Below are positions 51,091 through 60,872 of a stretch of 64,000 nt of DNA, piece after piece. This stretch comes from Gynuella sunshinyii YC6258 (GTDB lineage Bacteria; Pseudomonadota; Gammaproteobacteria; Pseudomonadales; Natronospirillaceae): positions 1,154,593 to 1,218,592 of the forward strand of contig NZ_CP007142.1 in the NCBI RefSeq assembly GCF_000940805.1. The letters run 5' to 3'. The number at the start of each line of letters is the position of its first letter. Position 1 is the stretch's first letter. The position numbers and the translations under genes were made by a program. The notes beneath the pieces were generated by a model, which searched no databases, was not told where the DNA came from, and saw only the letters and a program-made list of their open reading frames with translations.

Positions 51091-51957
51091 TTAAACCCAT
51101 TCCTTACCAGCTTCTTCAAACCAGTAACCGTTGCAGCCGGAACGGGCGATGGGAATCATGGGATCTGGTTGTCCGGTGAGTGCTTTGTGGTACCGTTCTA
51201 TTGTTTCGAAAAAGCCGTTTTTGACCGGACTCAGGCGAACGTAGTCAACGTTCATGAGTTCCATGCGAGGTATTTCGGTAATCAACTGGGCGATTTTGCC
51301 GGATTGGGTGCTGATGCCGTTCAGGTTAAAAACGGGTTCGCCATCCTGGGAAAAAATCTGTATGCCGTCAGGGTATTCGATACAGATTTTCTGGCATTGG
51401 TCTTTTTGATATTGATGATGACGGGCTGAGTAACAGCGTGCGGAATAGGCCAGTGGCAGGTAGCCATAGGCAAAAATTTCCAGATTTACCGATGTCAGAG
51501 CCTGGGAATAGATGGTGTCTATCTGTTGATAACCGATTTCCACTGGCGGAACCCAGGTGACGGCTCCCTGGCGAACCAGAAAGTCCAGCGTAGCACTGCT
51601 GTATATGTTGATGGCCGGACCGAGTACGAAGCGTTTATTGAGTTCAGATGCGATTTGTACTGCCGCGATGTCGTTGGCTTCCACAAGATATTGTTCGTTG
51701 GCGCATATTTGCCGTATCTGGCGAAAGTCGGATTCGGATTCCAGTAGTGTCAGGCTCGATAGAACGACTTCTTTTCCTCGTTCACTGAGTTGTCTGGCGA
51801 TGTCGAGCCAGTCGTCATAACGCAGTTCTTTGCGTTTGGGGCAAATGGTTTCACCAAGGTAGACCCGCTCCACCGGAGCACTGAGTAACTGGTGGTAAAA
51901 GTCAAACGTCTCATTTCTGTTCCAATAGAATTGGTTGGCACCAATTGTTATTTTCAT
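51091..51957 (-). CDS. ubiV: Oxygen-independent ubiquinone hydroxylation protein UbiV
   Basis: 288 residues from the ATG at 51957, 6 bases after AGGAG; a TTG two codons earlier is the longer frame. U32-family fold with the four 4Fe-4S cysteines Cys39 (GETICPKRKE), Cys175 (SARCYSARH), Cys188 and Cys192 (DQCQKICIEYP). Cys39 has the same number as in E. coli. UbiV forms a complex with UbiU and hydroxylates ubiquinone precursors without oxygen. It starts 9 bases after ubiU, so the two are one operon. Confidence 0.95.
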   Translation of the reverse strand: MKITIGANQFYWNRNETFDFYHQLLSAPVERVYLGETICPKRKELRYDDWLDIARQLSERGKEVVLSSLTLLESESDFRQIRQICANEQYLVEANDIAAVQIASELNKRFVLGPAINIYSSATLDFLVRQGAVTWVPPVEIGYQQIDTIYSQALTSVNLEIFAYGYLPLAYSARCYSARHHQYQKDQCQKICIEYPDGIQIFSQDGEPVFNLNGISTQSGKIAQLITEIPRMELMNVDYVRLSPVKNGFFETIERYHKALTGQPDPMIPIARSGCNGYWFEEAGKEWV

Positions 51958-51966
51958 TTCCAACTC

Positions 51967-52959
51967 CTATTGCCAGGGGCGGTCATAGGCACCCAGGGTC
52001 GTCTGTTCGCCTTCCGCATATGTTGCCAGAGTCGACATCCACTCATCTTTTACCTGATAAGGCTGATCTTTGGTCAGTTGATCAAGCGCCGCCCGCCATA
52101 TCCGGGCGACATTTTCTATATAAGCCGGACTGCGTTGCCGGCCTTCAATTTTGATAGCTTTGACGCCTGCCTGTTGCAGCTCCGGCAGGATGGCCAGGGT
52201 ATTGAGGCTGGTAGGCCATTCCAGGGTGTGATAAAGCTGATCTTCAACCTGAAAACGACCTTTGCATAAGGTCGGGTATCCGGCTTTTTCATCGGCTTTG
52301 AAACGGTCAATGACGACATTGTTGAGACGTGTTTCGAGGTATGCAGGGTGTTCCCGCCATTCCACAAACCGGGCCGGAGAGCAGGCACCGTTTTTGTTGG
52401 GGGACTCGCCACATAAATAAGAGGACAAGTGGCAACGCCCTTCGGCCATGATGCAAAGACTGCCAAAACCGAATACTTCAAGATCCATCGTGCTTTGTTC
52501 TGCCAGATAGCGAACCTGTTTCAGCGACAGGACTCTTGGCAGTACCGCGCGTTTGACGTTGAAGTGTGACTGGTAGAACTGCAAAGCCGGCAGTGAGGTG
52601 GCCGATCCCTGAACAGATAAGTGTATGGTCAGGTCCGGGTACTTACGTGTGCAGTATTCCATCAGGCCGATATCCGCGAGGATGACGGCATTGGCGCCAA
52701 TGGCATGAGCTTCGTCAACGGCTTTGTGCCAATCAGCCAGAGAGTCATTGTTCGCGTAGGTATTAATGGCGACAAATAGTTTTTTGCCACGGTTTCGGAC
52801 CTCGGCGATGGCATCCCGCGCCTTGCGGTCATTGAAATTGAGGCCGGCGAAATGACGGGCATTGGTCTGGTTTTTAAATCCGATATAAACAGCATCAGCT
52901 CCCTGCTGAATCGCCGCCTTCAGGGATGGTAGGTTTCCTGCGGGACAGACTAATTCCAT
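51967..52959 (-). CDS. ubiU: Oxygen-independent ubiquinone hydroxylation protein UbiU
   Basis: 330 residues from the ATG at 52959, chosen because the family begins MELVCPAGNLPSLKAAIQQG. The frame continues upstream but without a family match. The four iron-sulfur ligands Cys169, Cys176, Cys193 and Cys232 have the same numbers as in E. coli UbiU. It acts with UbiV and UbiT in anaerobic ubiquinone synthesis. Its promoter region holds a perfect FNR box 59 bases upstream. Confidence 0.95.
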   Translation of the reverse strand: MELVCPAGNLPSLKAAIQQGADAVYIGFKNQTNARHFAGLNFNDRKARDAIAEVRNRGKKLFVAINTYANNDSLADWHKAVDEAHAIGANAVILADIGLMEYCTRKYPDLTIHLSVQGSATSLPALQFYQSHFNVKRAVLPRVLSLKQVRYLAEQSTMDLEVFGFGSLCIMAEGRCHLSSYLCGESPNKNGACSPARFVEWREHPAYLETRLNNVVIDRFKADEKAGYPTLCKGRFQVEDQLYHTLEWPTSLNTLAILPELQQAGVKAIKIEGRQRSPAYIENVARIWRAALDQLTKDQPYQVKDEWMSTLATYAEGEQTTLGAYDRPWQ

Positions 52960-53017
52960 AAGGTTCAAGTAACTCTGATTAAAACCCCTAATTCTAGATA
53001 AGCCTGCACGAGGCAGA

Positions 53018-53031
53018 TTGATGGATATCAA
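53018..53031. promoter_or_regulatory. FNR/ANR box between ubiU and ubiT
   Basis: TTGAT-GGAT-ATCAA is a perfect match to the FNR consensus TTGAT-N4-ATCAA. It lies between the divergent starts of ubiU and ubiT, which are used when oxygen is absent. Confidence 0.9.
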
Positions 53032-53093
53032 TTCGCTCAAATATCGACTGTCTAGAATTGTTCCATTGTTAAGGGGAGTCCCCCGGAGGTTAT

Positions 53094-53576
53094 GTGTTTG
53101 AATCAACTCAGGTATTAAATGTTGCCAGTCGCATGTCGCTGATCTGGCTTAAAACGTTTGCTCTGGCACCGGCCACGCTCCAGAGTCGACTGGTTTCGAA
53201 AATCCTTACACAGTGTTTTCGGCAGCAGCTGGCGGATGATGAATTCGATTTTTTGCAGGGGCGCTGGGTCACCATTGAGTTAACCGATGCTGCCATGTGC
53301 TGGTCGTTTACTGTTGATAAACATCAGCGTTTTCTGATGCGACCCGGGCAGGCGCAGAGTGAAAGCCGGATCAAGGGGCCAATTCGCGCCTTTTTGAAGT
53401 TGATGTCGCGGACGGTTGATCCTGATACGTTGTTTTTTCAGCGTGAACTGGTAATCAGTGGTGATACCGAGCTGGGGCTGGCAGTCAAAAATCTGTTTGA
53501 CAGCATTGAGCCGGAAGACCTGCCAAATCCTTTTCGCCTTACCTTGCAGAAACTGCATCAGTGGAGCAGGTCTTAG
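53094..53576 (+). CDS. ubiT: Anaerobic ubiquinone accessory protein UbiT (SCP2)
   Basis: 160 residues if started at the GTG at 53094; GGAGG is only 4 bases upstream, so the in-frame ATG at 53133 is an alternative. An SCP2 lipid-binding domain, with FLQGRWVTIELTDAAMCW and ELVISGDTELGLAVKNLFDS, fits UbiT, the anaerobic replacement for UbiJ. It is divergent from ubiU, shares the FNR box and completes the UbiTUV set. Confidence 0.9.
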   Translation: MFESTQVLNVASRMSLIWLKTFALAPATLQSRLVSKILTQCFRQQLADDEFDFLQGRWVTIELTDAAMCWSFTVDKHQRFLMRPGQAQSESRIKGPIRAFLKLMSRTVDPDTLFFQRELVISGDTELGLAVKNLFDSIEPEDLPNPFRLTLQKLHQWSRS

Positions 53577-53606
53577 GGGGATGGCAGGTCGTTGTGATGA
53601 TCGGAC

Positions 53607-54848
53607 TTAACCGTTCAGTACCCGGTCAAAGTCATTAATCAGGTCCTCAATATCTTCGATGCCAACGGAAATCCGGATGGTATTGTCGTCAATACCCATG
53701 CTGGCCCGGCGTTCCGGCCCCATTTCATAAAAGATGGTATGGGCCACCGGGATTAGGAGCGTTCGGTTGTCGCCCAGGTGGGAGGAAATAATCGGTACCT
53801 GCAGGCGGTTGAGAAACTCGAAGCAGTCGAGGGCCGGGTCCAGGTTGATGCTGATCAGGCCGCCATAGGCCATGAACAGTTCCGTGGCCCTGTCGTGCTC
53901 AGGGTGTTCTGTCAGCCCGGGATAGAAGACTTTGACGATTTTCTCCTGCTGATTTAGAAATTGCGCCAGCTTCAGTGCATTGTCAGAGATTTTGCTCATC
54001 CGCAGGGCCAGGGTCTCGGCGCCAACGGCAATGTGGTGGGCAGCCATTGAATCCAGGGTGGCACCGGTATCGCGCAGACCTTTTTTCTTGATCTGAGTAA
54101 GTGCCCAGTTGCGACTGTCGCCCTTTTTATAGGTGTCGATGATGTTGTCGTAGCGGCTCCAGTCAAACTGGCCCAGCTCTGTGACTGCACCGCCGAGCAC
54201 ATCGCCATGACCGGCAATGCATTTGGATAAGGAGTTGATCGAGAGTGATGCCCCTACTTTGATCGGTTTGAACAGGTATGGGGAGGTCATGGTGTTATCG
54301 ATGACAAACACCAACTGTTTTTCCTGACACAGTTGGCCAATGCCCTTCAGATCGGCAATCTGAGTGCATGGATTGGCAATCGTTTCCACAAATACCATTC
54401 TGGTATTGGGTTGTACGGCAGCTGCGACTTGGGCGCTGTCGGTGGCATCCACAAAGCTGACTTCGATGCCAAAGTTCATCAGGGTGTTCAGAAAGCTGTT
54501 GGTATTGCCAAATATAAAACGGCTGGCGATCAGATGGTCTCCCTGACGCAGCAGAGTCAGCATGACTGCACTGATCGCTGCCATGCCGGTAGAGAAGGCA
54601 ACACTGCCGGTACCTTGTTCCATGGCGGTGATTTTGTTTTCCAGCGCGGTGGTCGTGGGATTATTCTGGCGACCGTAGGAGTATCCGGGCTTGGAACCCT
54701 GGAATACTTCCGCAATCTCTCTTGCATCTTTGTAGCCATAGGCGATAGCAGTATGAATTGGTTTACAGTTCGAACCGTGTTCAATGGTGCTCTGACGATC
54801 ACCATGCAATATTTGGGTGGTAAAGCCTCGTTTGGTCTCTGTGCTCAC
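53607..54848 (-). CDS. Cys/Met-metabolism PLP enzyme (cystathionine gamma-synthase family)
   Basis: 413 residues starting at a GTG (AGGA upstream). The PLP lysine lies in SINSLSKCIAGHGDVLGG. YSYGRQNNPTTTALENKI and GSVAFSTGMAAISAVML are fold-type I Cys/Met motifs. The length and the GHGDVLGG variant fit a gamma-synthase/gamma-lyase group found widely in proteobacteria. The exact reaction (sulfhydrylation, gamma-replacement or gamma-elimination) is not resolved. No met genes are adjacent. A convergent 28-base gap separates it from ubiT. Confidence 0.88.
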   Translation of the reverse strand: MSTETKRGFTTQILHGDRQSTIEHGSNCKPIHTAIAYGYKDAREIAEVFQGSKPGYSYGRQNNPTTTALENKITAMEQGTGSVAFSTGMAAISAVMLTLLRQGDHLIASRFIFGNTNSFLNTLMNFGIEVSFVDATDSAQVAAAVQPNTRMVFVETIANPCTQIADLKGIGQLCQEKQLVFVIDNTMTSPYLFKPIKVGASLSINSLSKCIAGHGDVLGGAVTELGQFDWSRYDNIIDTYKKGDSRNWALTQIKKKGLRDTGATLDSMAAHHIAVGAETLALRMSKISDNALKLAQFLNQQEKIVKVFYPGLTEHPEHDRATELFMAYGGLISINLDPALDCFEFLNRLQVPIISSHLGDNRTLLIPVAHTIFYEMGPERRASMGIDDNTIRISVGIEDIEDLINDFDRVLNG

Positions 54849-55067
54849 GGGGTGTCCTGGTCTGTTATTGATTCGATAGGTGTTGTTTATATTATGGCAG
54901 ACCTTAATGGTTGACGACCATCCGGTGTTTTCACCGTTAAACCGCTATTCCGTGGAGATATTGAAAAAATCACCGGGATATAGCAGGTGGTCAGGGAATT
55001 TATCGCTGCCTGATGAAAATATCTGCTCTAAGGTGCTAAAATACCGGGTTTGTTTACACGGCTAGAC

Positions 55068-55391
55068 ATGATCATGCTTGCTAATAAACGCCCAACCAAA
55101 AAAGAGCTTCGGGAGCACCTTGAACAGGAGGTGGAGAAGTTTCTGTCTCAAGGCGGTGAAGTAAAGAACATTGAAAATGGTAAGTCCGGTGACAATGTTC
55201 TGAACCCCTGGAGTATTCCTTTACAGTTCAATGGTACCCGGGAAGAACGCCATCCGGTGGGTGATCTGTTGAAGAAAATCGATGCCCGCAAACGCAAATC
55301 TCCCCCTCCTCCTCAAAAAAGCAGACATAAGCCACGCAAGCACTGGATCTATGATGATTTTGGTGAACCCGTACGTTGGGTATGGAAATAG
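55068..55391 (+). CDS. Small hypothetical protein, charged
   Basis: 107 residues from the ATG at 55068 (the ATG at 55074 is equally possible and no ribosome site is clear). LREHLEQEVEKFLSQGGEVK is a helix followed by a GG turn seen at the start of many small gammaproteobacterial regulators. The C-terminal half is Lys/Arg/Pro-rich (RKRKSPPPPQKSRHK) and ends HWIYDDFGEPVRWVWK. It may bind nucleic acid. No family is recognised. It stands alone. Confidence 0.7.
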   Translation: MIMLANKRPTKKELREHLEQEVEKFLSQGGEVKNIENGKSGDNVLNPWSIPLQFNGTREERHPVGDLLKKIDARKRKSPPPPQKSRHKPRKHWIYDDFGEPVRWVWK

Positions 55392-55713
55392 CTGAAGGAT
55401 CGAATCAGATTGGCTGGTATTGATCACATTTTTATCTAACTCAATCTGGTTAAGTCGCAATTTCGTTAATCGTTTGATGCATCAATACTCTATTGACAAA
55501 CGCAGCTGTTCGGCATTCGGGCTTCTGTATCATGAGATGGATCATTATTTTCATTGAGTAAAATAACAGACAGCATTCTCATTCAATAACCAATGTGCGA
55601 AACTTTGGACACTTACCAAAGCAAAAAAATTAAAACATATCAAAAATGGGCATGCGTCTTTGGCCGGTCCACTGTAGTGGTCGCTTAATCATATAGTAGG
55701 AAGGTTCGCAAAA
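55392..55713. other. Intergenic region, nothing recognised
   Basis: 322 bases, A/T-rich, before the first binding-protein gene. A TTGACA at about 55492 could be a -35 element but no matching -10 is clear. Confidence 0.4.
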
Positions 55714-56574
55714 ATGATAAAAATAATTTTCTGTGTGGCAGTTTTGGCAGGAATTCCATTTCTGACCATGGCCGCAGAAGAAACTGTTGTTACGATCAGA
55801 ACTCCTGAGGTTGTGAATGACAATGGCATGGCATATGGCAACAAGCTTATCCAGCTGGCACTGGATAAAACTGTTTCCACTTATGGACCATATCGCCTGG
55901 CTGAGGCTCCCAGAATGACCTCTGCCCAATCCAAACAGGCTATTATCAACAATTCATTAACCAATTTCGTCATGAAGACGAGCTACACCGATTCACTGGC
56001 AAAACAGACCGCTTTTGTGGCTTTCCCGGTGGATTTGGGGATTGTAGGGTATCGGGTGTGCTTTACTTCCCAGGGTACCAAGGAAAAACTGGCTCAGGTT
56101 CAAGCTCTTGATGATTTGAGAGCCTTTACTCATGGCCAGGGAACAGGGTGGGCCGATGTGAAAATTCTTCGTGAAAATGGTTTCAATGTTCGCGAAGTAT
56201 CGCATCGTGAAGGGTTGTATCTGCTGACTGCACACGGCTCTATCGATCTGTTTTGTCGCGGCACCAATGAGCTGTTGAAAGAATATCAGGAATATAAAAA
56301 GTTTCCTGATCTGACCTACGATGAAACATTTGCCATTCAGTATCCGCTACCTAGATTCTTTTTTACTTCCAAAGAAAACCAGGATCTGGTCAAACGTTTG
56401 GATGAAGGTATCAAGATGGCTTATGCCGATGGGTCTCTCCAGAAATTATGGTTGGAGAGTTATCAGGACAGCATCGACTTTGTACGTCTGGATAAAAGAA
56501 AAATTTTTCATATCCAAAATCCTTTGATTAAGGATCTTCCAGTCGATTATCAAAAATATATGTACCAGCCTTAA
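55714..56574 (+). CDS. Periplasmic solute-binding-like protein A
   Basis: 286 residues with a signal peptide (about 1-20, cleavage after TMA), AGGAAGG upstream. The bilobed-binding-protein pattern is present, e.g. AFPVDLGIVGYRVCFTS and ENQDLVKRLDEGIKMAYADG near the C-terminus. It is clearly homologous to the convergent gene at 56597-57451 over its whole length. No permease or ATPase gene adjoins, so it may be a sensor partner or an orphan binding protein. The ligand is unknown. Confidence 0.8.
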   Translation: MIKIIFCVAVLAGIPFLTMAAEETVVTIRTPEVVNDNGMAYGNKLIQLALDKTVSTYGPYRLAEAPRMTSAQSKQAIINNSLTNFVMKTSYTDSLAKQTAFVAFPVDLGIVGYRVCFTSQGTKEKLAQVQALDDLRAFTHGQGTGWADVKILRENGFNVREVSHREGLYLLTAHGSIDLFCRGTNELLKEYQEYKKFPDLTYDETFAIQYPLPRFFFTSKENQDLVKRLDEGIKMAYADGSLQKLWLESYQDSIDFVRLDKRKIFHIQNPLIKDLPVDYQKYMYQP

Positions 56575-56596
56575 TGCTGCCTGATCTGAGTACCTG

Positions 56597-57451
56597 TTAC
56601 GGTTTGTACATGTACTGTTTGTAACTATCTGACAGCCCTTTTAAAAGAGGGTTGTCAATATAGAAAATTTTTCGCTTATCAAGGCGCACAAAATTGATAC
56701 TGTCTTGATAATTTGCAAGCCACAGTTGTTGCAGGCTGCCATCCGCATAAGCCATCTTAATACCTTCATCCAGGCGTTTGATCAGCTCCTGATTCTGTTT
56801 TGAAGTAAACAGAAAACGGGGTAATGGGTATGCCAGTGAGAAAGTTTCGTCGTAGGTCAGATCAGGAAATTTTTTGAACTCCTCATATTCGGGTAACAAC
56901 TCATTGGTACCCCGACAAAACAGATCGATAGAGCCGTGTGCAGTCAGCAGAAATAAGCTTTCGTAGTGAGCCACTTCGCGAACATTAAACCCGTTCTGGC
57001 GAAGTATCTCCACATCTGCCCAGCCCGTACCCTGACCATTGGTAAATGCTTTCAGGTCATCGATCGTCCTAACTTCAGCGAGTCTGGGTTTGTTAGCGAC
57101 AGAGGTAAAACATACTCGATATCCCACTATTCCCAGGTCCACCGGGAACTCTACAAACCCGGACTGACTGGCAACATCCTGGCTGTAGCTGTTTTTCATG
57201 ACAAAATTATTCAAGGTGTTGTTGGCCAACACCTCAAGTGCCTGGGCATAAGTAAGGACGGGAGACAAGACAATCCGGTAAGGACCGTATTTTGAAACGG
57301 TCTTGTCCAGTGCCAGCTTGATCACGGCATTGTCATAGTCATAGCGTTTATCAGTAGGAGACTCTGGTGCTCTAACTGTTACTACGGTTTCTGCCGTGGT
57401 TACAGTTGATATAACAAAGAACACCATCAGGCAGAAGGCTGTTTTTATCAT
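56597..57451 (-). CDS. Periplasmic solute-binding-like protein B (paralog of A)
   Basis: 284 residues from the ATG at 57451 (AAAGGA 6 bases upstream). Signal peptide about 1-20. The same landmarks as protein A occur in the same order: EFPVDLGIVGYRVCFTS, GQGTGWADVEILRQNGFNVR, LLTAHGSIDLFCRGTNELL and RLDEGIKMAYADGSLQQLW. The pair is tail to tail with 22 bases between stops, which points to an inverted duplication and later divergence. Confidence 0.8.
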   Translation of the reverse strand: MIKTAFCLMVFFVISTVTTAETVVTVRAPESPTDKRYDYDNAVIKLALDKTVSKYGPYRIVLSPVLTYAQALEVLANNTLNNFVMKNSYSQDVASQSGFVEFPVDLGIVGYRVCFTSVANKPRLAEVRTIDDLKAFTNGQGTGWADVEILRQNGFNVREVAHYESLFLLTAHGSIDLFCRGTNELLPEYEEFKKFPDLTYDETFSLAYPLPRFLFTSKQNQELIKRLDEGIKMAYADGSLQQLWLANYQDSINFVRLDKRKIFYIDNPLLKGLSDSYKQYMYKP

Positions 57452-57766
57452 TATCGATCCTTTATCTGTCAATATAAAGCGTAGGAGAGATGTTTACATG
57501 GCCGGACGGCAAAATATACCTGATGAGTCAGGCAAAGGTTTTTCTTTTATGTACCGATTCGCAGCCAATGAAAAGTTTCGCATATTGGAATAAGCAAGAA
57601 AATGCTGTGAATCGATATGCTGCCATAAAAATGTTGAATTGTCGTCATGATGTCGGTCTTGGGAGAGTATCTCCTGAGTCGAGGCCCAAAAGATATTTCA
57701 TGCGCTGTTTTGGGGCCCGTGATAGCATTAAAAGGTTCTTTGACTGCCAGATGAGTTTGAACCGTT
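57452..57766. other. Divergent intergenic region
   Basis: 315 bases between binding protein B and the aminotransferase. A 98-codon frame crosses it but has no ribosome site and no family. No operator or repeat is evident. Confidence 0.4.
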
Positions 57767-58972
57767 ATGCCTATCGATGTGCCTAAGATTGATCAGCTTT
57801 ATCAGATATTGCCGGACGAACCTTTATTAATGATGGGGGCCGGACCTGTACCGATTCCTGAGGCTGTGGCGGCAGCGAATGGTATTGTGATTAACCATCT
57901 TGGGGAAGCCATGGCCAGGGTGATTGATCAGGTCAAACGAATGGCTCGTTACATTTTCCAAACCCAGTCAGAGTGGATCGTCGGTGTTGCCGGTCCTGGA
58001 TCGGCAGCGATGGAGATGGCGGTGGCCAATCTGGTCTGGCCAGGGACCCGGGTCTTGAGTATCTGTAATGGTTTTTTCAGCAATCGCCTGGCGGAAATGG
58101 CCATGCGTGCTGGTGCAGAAGTCGAACAGCTGAAGATTACTGACGGCATCAGCGCAGACCCGAAACAGGTGGCTGAGATATTGGATCGGTTTAGACCTGA
58201 GGTGTTGACGATTGTCCAGGGTGAGACTTCCAATACCACGCACAACCACGCTTTAGATGAAATTGCTGCAGTTGCCAGAGAGCATCGTTGTCTGGTGATT
58301 GTCGATGCTGTCTGTACTCTCAGTACCATGCCTTTGAAAATGGATGAGTGGGGCGTAGATGCCGTTATTACCGGCGGTCAGAAAGGATTGTCGTCCATTC
58401 CCGGTGTGTCTCTGGTGGCGTTTTCCGATGCGGCCTGGAAGCGAATAAACGCTCGTACTGAGCCTATGCGACACTGGACTCTGGATGCCAGCCTGGCCAC
58501 TAAGTTCTGGCATCAGGCGTCATATCATTATACGGCTCCGGTATCAGGGTTGTTGGCATTGCATGAAGCCATGCGGCTGGTGTGTGAAGAAACTCTAGAG
58601 CATCGATATACCCGTCATCAGCATTGTTCGCTGGCTCTGCAGGCTGGAATCGAAGCTCTGGGCCTTAAATTGTATGTACAGCCTCCGGCCCGGTTGAATT
58701 CAGTGCTGGGCATTGCATTGCCGGAAACATTGCAGCCAGCTGAGGTTTGTCGACACATCTCCCATAACTACCGGGTGGAAATTGCCAGTTCGTTTGGCCC
58801 CCATATTGTCCGAATTGGACAAATGGGTGAGCAATGCAGGGTTCATAACCTGTTTCGAACCCTGCATGCCTTTGGATCAACGTTTAAAGATCTTGGCGTG
58901 AAAGTTGATGTGCCGGCAGGTATGGCTGCATTGGAAAACCGCCTGCAGGATTTGAAAGCCACCCAGCCTTAG
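57767..58972 (+). CDS. Class V aminotransferase, serine-glyoxylate type
   Basis: 401 residues. MGAGPVPIPEAVAAANGIVINH at the N-terminus, GVAGPGSAAMEMAVANL, and the PLP lysine in VITGGQKGLSSIPGVSLV. The layout fits serine:glyoxylate, alanine:glyoxylate or ureidoglycine:glyoxylate aminotransferases. The substrate is not fixed by sequence. No glyoxylate or purine genes flank it. The ribosome site is weak. Confidence 0.87.
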   Translation: MPIDVPKIDQLYQILPDEPLLMMGAGPVPIPEAVAAANGIVINHLGEAMARVIDQVKRMARYIFQTQSEWIVGVAGPGSAAMEMAVANLVWPGTRVLSICNGFFSNRLAEMAMRAGAEVEQLKITDGISADPKQVAEILDRFRPEVLTIVQGETSNTTHNHALDEIAAVAREHRCLVIVDAVCTLSTMPLKMDEWGVDAVITGGQKGLSSIPGVSLVAFSDAAWKRINARTEPMRHWTLDASLATKFWHQASYHYTAPVSGLLALHEAMRLVCEETLEHRYTRHQHCSLALQAGIEALGLKLYVQPPARLNSVLGIALPETLQPAEVCRHISHNYRVEIASSFGPHIVRIGQMGEQCRVHNLFRTLHAFGSTFKDLGVKVDVPAGMAALENRLQDLKATQP

Positions 58973-59377
58973 TCGTTATCAGGATTATTATTGCACCGTG
59001 CTGTAAAATAAATCTGCTGAATTTACAAATTGATGCATGGATGCATCAAAAAAATTAAGTGTCTTTGTAGGCTTTTAAAATCAATAAGTTGTAGCATTTC
59101 TGATATCCCATTTATTGGCACATTTAACACGCTAAATAATTATTCCGTTTGCTTTATTTCTGTTCTTAACTAGCCTTTCAGGTATGGGAATTCCTGAAAA
59201 AACTGCTTGAACTCCGGTTTTAGCGGTATTAACACTAGTTCTGTTATTCCACTTTGTTTGTCTGGAAAGTCATTTTGGCTATTGCGTTTTGGTAATGCCG
59301 GGCCATCGTGTCATGGATAACTGTTACTGTTTTTCAGGGTTTCTAATATGCTTTATCTGTTTCTATGAGATTCGACA
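58973..59377. other. Intergenic region before the PAS chemoreceptor
   Basis: 405 A/T-rich bases; no gene, repeat or clear operator seen. The promoter for the chemoreceptor presumably lies here. Confidence 0.4.
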
Positions 59378-60712
59378 ATGTTAAAAATTTTCCAGAACTC
59401 TTCCGATACCAAACAACTGCTTGATGATCTGCAGAGATTCAAGGATTTAGTAGAACAATCCAGTCCTGTCATTGAATTTGATGTTAACGGAAAAGTTATT
59501 ACTGCTAATGCGATGTTTCAGGCACTATCTGGATATTCATTGGCAGAGTTGTCTGGTATGACGCATCAGCAGCTCTATCGTGCTGGCTTTTCATCAGAAG
59601 ACGAATACCGGTCCTACTGGCGTCAGGTATGTCAGGGAAATACGAAGTCATCTCATCGTCAACTACAAGTCAAAGGTGATCGGAAACTATGGGTTTCCAG
59701 TGTTATTATTCCATCTAAAGGCCCTGACAACAGAGTGGTGAAACTGTTTGAGATCAACACTGATGTGACGGCTTTGGCCGATATGGCTGATATCAGGCTC
59801 AAGGCTAAGTTAGAAGCATTTGATCGATCCAACGCTATTATCGAGTTTTCGCCAACAGGTGAAGTATTAACAGCCAATAAGAATTTCCTTGAAACCATGG
59901 GATACCGGTTGGAAGAGATTGCCGGCAAGCACCACCGGATGTTCTGTGACAATGAATATGTAGCCTCGGACGAATATCGACATTTCTGGTCGCGCTTAAG
60001 TCGCGGAGAATACGTACGCAGTCGTTTCAAACGATTAGGCAAGCATGATCGTGTTGTCTGGCTGGAGGCGAGTTATAATCCTGTATTTGATGAACATGGA
60101 AAGGTTGTGAAGGTGGTTAAGCTGGCAACAGACATCACTGAAAATGTCGCTCAATCAGAGCTGGAGGCACAGAATGCATCCAGGGCTTACCATATTGCGT
60201 CTGAAACCGAGAGGGTGGCTGAACACGGTACCGAGGTGATACAAAGTGCGGCCCAGGAAATGAAAAATATTGCTGAGTCCATCAGTCAATCTGCCGATGT
60301 GGTTGCAGAGTTGGGGCGTCAATCCGGCGAGATTACTGCCATTGTCAATACGATTCGCGGAATTGCGGATCAAACCAATCTGCTGGCACTGAATGCGGCC
60401 ATAGAAGCTGCCCGGGCTGGAGATCAGGGGCGGGGATTTGCCGTGGTGGCTGATGAGGTAAGACAACTGGCAGGCAGGACCAGCCAGTCAACCCAGGAAA
60501 TCTCTACCATGATTGAGAAAATGCAGAGTGGAACGGATACTGCCATCAAAAGCATGAACAGCTGCCAGAATCAGGCTCAGCATGGTGTTGACCTGGCTAC
60601 CCAGGCAGGGGCAGTCATCATACAGATCCGGGATGGAGCCAAGGATGCTGTAGAAGCTGTCAGTATGTTTGCCGATGTCATGGATGAACGCGATGCTGTT
60701 AATTACCGGTAA
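59378..60712 (+). CDS. Soluble chemoreceptor with two PAS domains
   Basis: 444 residues, no membrane segments. PAS1 (about 20-135: [21 protein letters not shown]) and PAS2 (about 145-260: [20 protein letters not shown]) have the Aer-like PAS-PAC layout. The MCP signalling domain follows with the tip [20 protein letters not shown] and [22 protein letters not shown] domains of this kind often bind heme or flavin and sense oxygen or redox state. The cofactor is unknown. The protein is short after the tip, with no adaptation-enzyme pentapeptide. Confidence 0.93.
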   Translation: MLKIFQNSSDTKQLLDDLQRFKDLVEQSSPVIEFDVNGKVITANAMFQALSGYSLAELSGMTHQQLYRAGFSSEDEYRSYWRQVCQGNTKSSHRQLQVKGDRKLWVSSVIIPSKGPDNRVVKLFEINTDVTALADMADIRLKAKLEAFDRSNAIIEFSPTGEVLTANKNFLETMGYRLEEIAGKHHRMFCDNEYVASDEYRHFWSRLSRGEYVRSRFKRLGKHDRVVWLEASYNPVFDEHGKVVKVVKLATDITENVAQSELEAQNASRAYHIASETERVAEHGTEVIQSAAQEMKNIAESISQSADVVAELGRQSGEITAIVNTIRGIADQTNLLALNAAIEAARAGDQGRGFAVVADEVRQLAGRTSQSTQEISTMIEKMQSGTDTAIKSMNSCQNQAQHGVDLATQAGAVIIQIRDGAKDAVEAVSMFADVMDERDAVNYR

Positions 60713-60872
60713 ACTGCCTGGCTAATTACGGTTTGCAGGTATTCCACCATAGGAATGCCTGTAAAACGGTACCATACTGCTGAAAACGGTTTTAGCGGTG
60801 TCGACATTTCCTTTGCATTACAATACCCTTCGTCCGATTCTCCCAACGTCGTTTTACTTTCAGGACGTAGCC

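Noticed and set aside
57490-57786. 98-codon frame before the aminotransferase
   Set aside because: No homology, overlaps the real start, composition like non-coding DNA.
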